24,613 nt of DNA. Origin: a virus. This document shows, one piece after another, positions 22,611 through 24,613 of the stretch. Made by a program: the position numbers and the translations under genes. The stretch lies in the IMG/VR virus record IMGVR_UViG_3300045971_000411, positions 1-24,613 of that record. One strand, written 5' to 3'. Position 1 is the first letter of the stretch. Each line of letters begins with the position of its first letter. Below the pieces are notes generated by a model that made no database searches, was not told the origin of the DNA, and worked only from the letters and a program-made list of their open reading frames with translations.

Positions 22611-23075
22611 TCACCCACCCCATTGGATTTTTTTAATCTCTGCATAGTTTTCAGCGCAAACATCGCCCAGCGTATCAGCAATTTCCTTATACCAATTAAA
22701 GTCGCTTGTCCCATCTTTGTATGAGCTTTCAGCGGTATCGCTTGATTTGAATTCGAAGTTACTCATCTCTTTCTCTATTGCAGCATCTTTTTTCATCCCT
22801 TCTTTCATCAACAAAGCAATTTGTTTTCTAAATAAAAAATTGCGCCAACGTTTATTATTCGGGTTCCCCGGTTTTTTCCATGTCAAACAAAATGCAATAT
22901 TGGCGTCCTCTTTCAGTACTTCAATGAAATTGAAGGCCTCAAGCAAATAATTTGCAACATGAGGAGGTAGCGCCTCATTATTCAGCATAGACTTTCTTGC
23001 TTGCGCAAACAGAGAAAGTGCGCCGGCACGATCAATAGGTGAATATTTCTTTTTAGGGTAGTCCTTGTCCATCAT
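22611..23075 (-). CDS. Hypothetical phage protein
   Basis: 154 residues (a second ATG at 23072 would fit the GGGAG spacing better). Helical with Lys-rich segments and no membrane span; WKKPGNPNNKRWRNFLFRKQIAL is the most distinctive part. It overlaps the integrase end by 4 nt (ATGA). Codon use looks more AT-rich than that of its neighbours. Function unknown. Confidence 0.6.
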   Translation of the reverse strand: MMDKDYPKKKYSPIDRAGALSLFAQARKSMLNNEALPPHVANYLLEAFNFIEVLKEDANIAFCLTWKKPGNPNNKRWRNFLFRKQIALLMKEGMKKDAAIEKEMSNFEFKSSDTAESSYKDGTSDFNWYKEIADTLGDVCAENYAEIKKIQWGG

Positions 23076-24178
23076 GCCACTCCCATTTTCTGCGCTAGAG
23101 CATTACCAATATCTGACACACGAGCAGGCGCAAGGTGTGCATATCGACTAACCATCGCCATTGTTTTATGGCCTAGTATCTTGCTCACTTCCAATGCACT
23201 AACCCCGTTCATCATCAAGTAACTCGCGCAGGTATGGCGTAAATCATGCCAGTGAAAATTGGTAATTTCGGCTTCTTTCATAGCGGCAACGAAAGGAGTT
23301 CGCAGCGCAATGAATGTGGACTTTACTGCTTTCTGTGTGGCAGGGAATATCCGATCATCTTTCAGGCTTCGTACCTTGTTGCGTTCCTGTAGCAACGTGA
23401 AGGCTTCACCAACCAGCGGCAATACTCTTGCGTCATCGTTTTTTGTTGTGCCCGCGTAGAGCGTTGCACGGGCGGATTTAAGGTCTATTTGTCCCCAGCG
23501 CAAACCCATTACTTCGGACTGTCTCCCGCCAGTGGTCAGCGACAACAACACGGCAAGATAAAGGTCAGGATGCTTTTTGCAAGCTGTCAGGAAGCGGGGT
23601 AGTTCGGCATCGTCTAGGAAACGAACACGGCCTTTATTTTCTTTTGGCTTTGTGATGCGCTCAACTGGATTGCGTTCAAGCCAGCCCAACTCTTTCACCC
23701 CATAGGTGCAAACACTGGATAGCGCAGCGAGACTGCGATTCGTTGTTGCGCCAGTACGCTTTTTATTAGTAGGGACACGCGACACAGTGCCATCATCACC
23801 ACGGCGGCGAACGGTTACAGGCTCATTCAATAGGGCATCACGGCCTTGAGCAACCAATGGCGGTGTAATGTCCTGTAATAACTTTTCGCCATGGTGTGTA
23901 CGCCACCAAACCAGACGCGCCCGCATATCCTTGGCGGACTTCAACTCTTTGTGTGCTTCACTCTTCTCGTAAGAATCTATCAACTCATTCAATGTGTGGC
24001 GCTTACTAGCTCCACAGTGTCGACCTGCTTTAATATCGGCTTCGGTTTTTTGTACCCACTCCTTGGCATCGGTCAATCGACCAAACGTCGAACTTTCAGG
24101 CAAGTATCCTTTCAGGCGAATCTTTACCCGATAGCTGGTCGTTCCGTCATCGTTTTTGCGCTTTTCAATACTTGCCAT
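23072..24178 (-). CDS. int: Tyrosine-recombinase integrase
   Basis: 368 residues. The N-terminal SAM-like arm and core-binding region (about 60-170) precedes the catalytic domain with R219 (TTGGRQSEVMGLRW), K246, H311-x2-R314 (HDLRHTC), H337 (LGH) and Y346 (SRYAHL). All catalytic residues are present, so it should be active. AAGGAG lies 6 nt before the ATG. It is next to the tRNA-Lys att site, as in most tRNA-targeting elements, and it probably starts the operon that continues to replication genes. It integrates and, with an excisionase, excises the element. Confidence 0.97.
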   Translation of the reverse strand: MASIEKRKNDDGTTSYRVKIRLKGYLPESSTFGRLTDAKEWVQKTEADIKAGRHCGASKRHTLNELIDSYEKSEAHKELKSAKDMRARLVWWRTHHGEKLLQDITPPLVAQGRDALLNEPVTVRRRGDDGTVSRVPTNKKRTGATTNRSLAALSSVCTYGVKELGWLERNPVERITKPKENKGRVRFLDDAELPRFLTACKKHPDLYLAVLLSLTTGGRQSEVMGLRWGQIDLKSARATLYAGTTKNDDARVLPLVGEAFTLLQERNKVRSLKDDRIFPATQKAVKSTFIALRTPFVAAMKEAEITNFHWHDLRHTCASYLMMNGVSALEVSKILGHKTMAMVSRYAHLAPARVSDIGNALAQKMGVA

Positions 24179-24215
24179 GATTCGCTCCTTTTGTGTAACT
24201 GGAATAGGTGGGAAT

Positions 24216-24244
24216 ACTCTACATTAAAACAGAATAAATGACAA
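24216..24244 (-). promoter_or_regulatory. Possible integrase promoter
   Basis: On the minus strand TTGTCA (24239-24244) and TAGAGT (24216-24221) are 17 nt apart and about 38 nt upstream of the integrase start. The -10 is a poor match, so the call is tentative. Confidence 0.35.
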
Positions 24245-24327
24245 CATACGATATATAATCCGTTGCTATGAATTAATAATTACTATATAAACAGACTGTT
24301 AAAATTTCAATGATTACAAAATGGACA

Positions 24328-24441
24328 TTAATGGGGCATTGACGAGCGAAAAAGGGCGTTTCCGGTGCGCTGATATTTGAAAAACTTAGGGAGTTTAATG
24401 CTGGATTGTTCTTTGCTACTGTCCCGCCATTGCCCCATTAA
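24328..24441. promoter_or_regulatory. Putative integrase arm sites, right end
   Basis: TTAATGGGGCA (24328-24338) and TGCCCCATTAA (24431-24441) are an 11-bp perfect inverted pair. TGTCCCGCCA (24420-24429) repeats the left-end site. They lie between the integrase and the tRNA att site. The 300 nt between 24179 and 24486 has no gene. Confidence 0.5.
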
Positions 24442-24486
24442 GGGAAGTTCGATTTAGGATTTGGTTACTAAGTAGTTGAATTTACT

Positions 24487-24533
24487 TGGTAGGACGAGCG
24501 AGATTCGAACTCGCGACCAACGGATTAAAAGTC
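24487..24533. repeat. Right attachment-site repeat (tRNA-Lys 3' end)
   Basis: 47 bp identical to 69-115. The element lies between the two copies, and the intact tRNA here is restored by element-borne sequence. Repeat-to-repeat distance is 24,418 bp, the size of the excised circle. Confidence 0.95.
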
Positions 24534-24562
24534 CGCTGCTCTACCGACTGAGCTATCGTCCC
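24487..24562 (-). tRNA. tRNA-Lys (anticodon TTT)
   Basis: The minus strand folds as a full tRNA: acceptor GGGACGA / TCGTCCT (first pair G-T), D arm GCTC/GAGC, anticodon arm GCGGA-CTTTTAA-TCCGT, T arm GCGAG-TTCGAAT-CTCGC, discriminator A and encoded CCA. Anticodon TTT reads Lys. Its 3' 47 bases are duplicated at 69-115. Confidence 0.97.
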
Positions 24563-24613
24563 TCATCCCAAAATGAAGGGCGCATTATACGGATTTGCCC
24601 CTTGCTGTCAACG

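Overview
The window holds one integrated mobile element of about 24.4 kb. It sits in the 3' end of a tRNA-Lys(UUU) gene: the intact tRNA is at 24487-24562 (minus strand), and a 47-bp copy of its 3' end is at 69-115. A tyrosine recombinase lies next to the tRNA and reads away from it. Genes are phage-like, compact and linked by ATGA or TAATG overlaps with good Shine-Dalgarno sequences. The tRNA and the gene families suggest a proteobacterium, probably beta or gamma; the species cannot be told from the sequence alone.

Layout from the right: integrase, a small hypothetical gene, an AlpA/excisionase-like gene, an O-type initiator, a DnaB-like helicase, then a formylglycine-generating-enzyme-like protein whose last ~40 codons look like the variable repeat of a diversity-generating retroelement (DGR), then hypothetical and zinc-ribbon genes (24178 to 17066, all minus). 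The middle (12.6-17 kb) is a control region: a KilA-N gene on plus, a HigBA toxin-antitoxin pair, a CI-like HTH gene with three small coupled genes, and a cluster of broken KilA-N fragments punctuated by about ten different 20-27 bp palindromes. The left part (11319 to 335, minus) is a partial virion module: an InPase-like/M41-like fusion, coiled-coil proteins, a gpD-like tail hub, a gpV-like spike (frameshifted), a probable tail chaperone, a tape measure with an M15 peptidase motif, a DUF5681-like protein and small genes, ending in a gp10-like protein. A Mu gpF-like head protein stands alone on the plus strand (11437-12612).

No terminase large subunit, portal, major capsid, protease, tail sheath or tube, or lysis gene is visible between the att sites. 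The element is therefore either a decaying prophage or a satellite that brings its own tail-tip and ejection parts and would need a helper phage. The frameshifted spike, the gpF end falling in KilA-N DNA and the KilA-N fragments favour decay or ongoing rearrangement; the intact replication, integration and tape-measure genes favour a once-functional or still active element.

The most interesting signals are (1) an orphan DGR-type variable region with a GNRA-loop hairpin just downstream but no reverse transcriptase or template in the window, (2) the KilA-N fragment array with covarying in-frame palindromes, which looks like a set of silent cassettes, and (3) a 17-bp tandem duplication that exactly accounts for the spike-gene frameshift and could switch it on and off.
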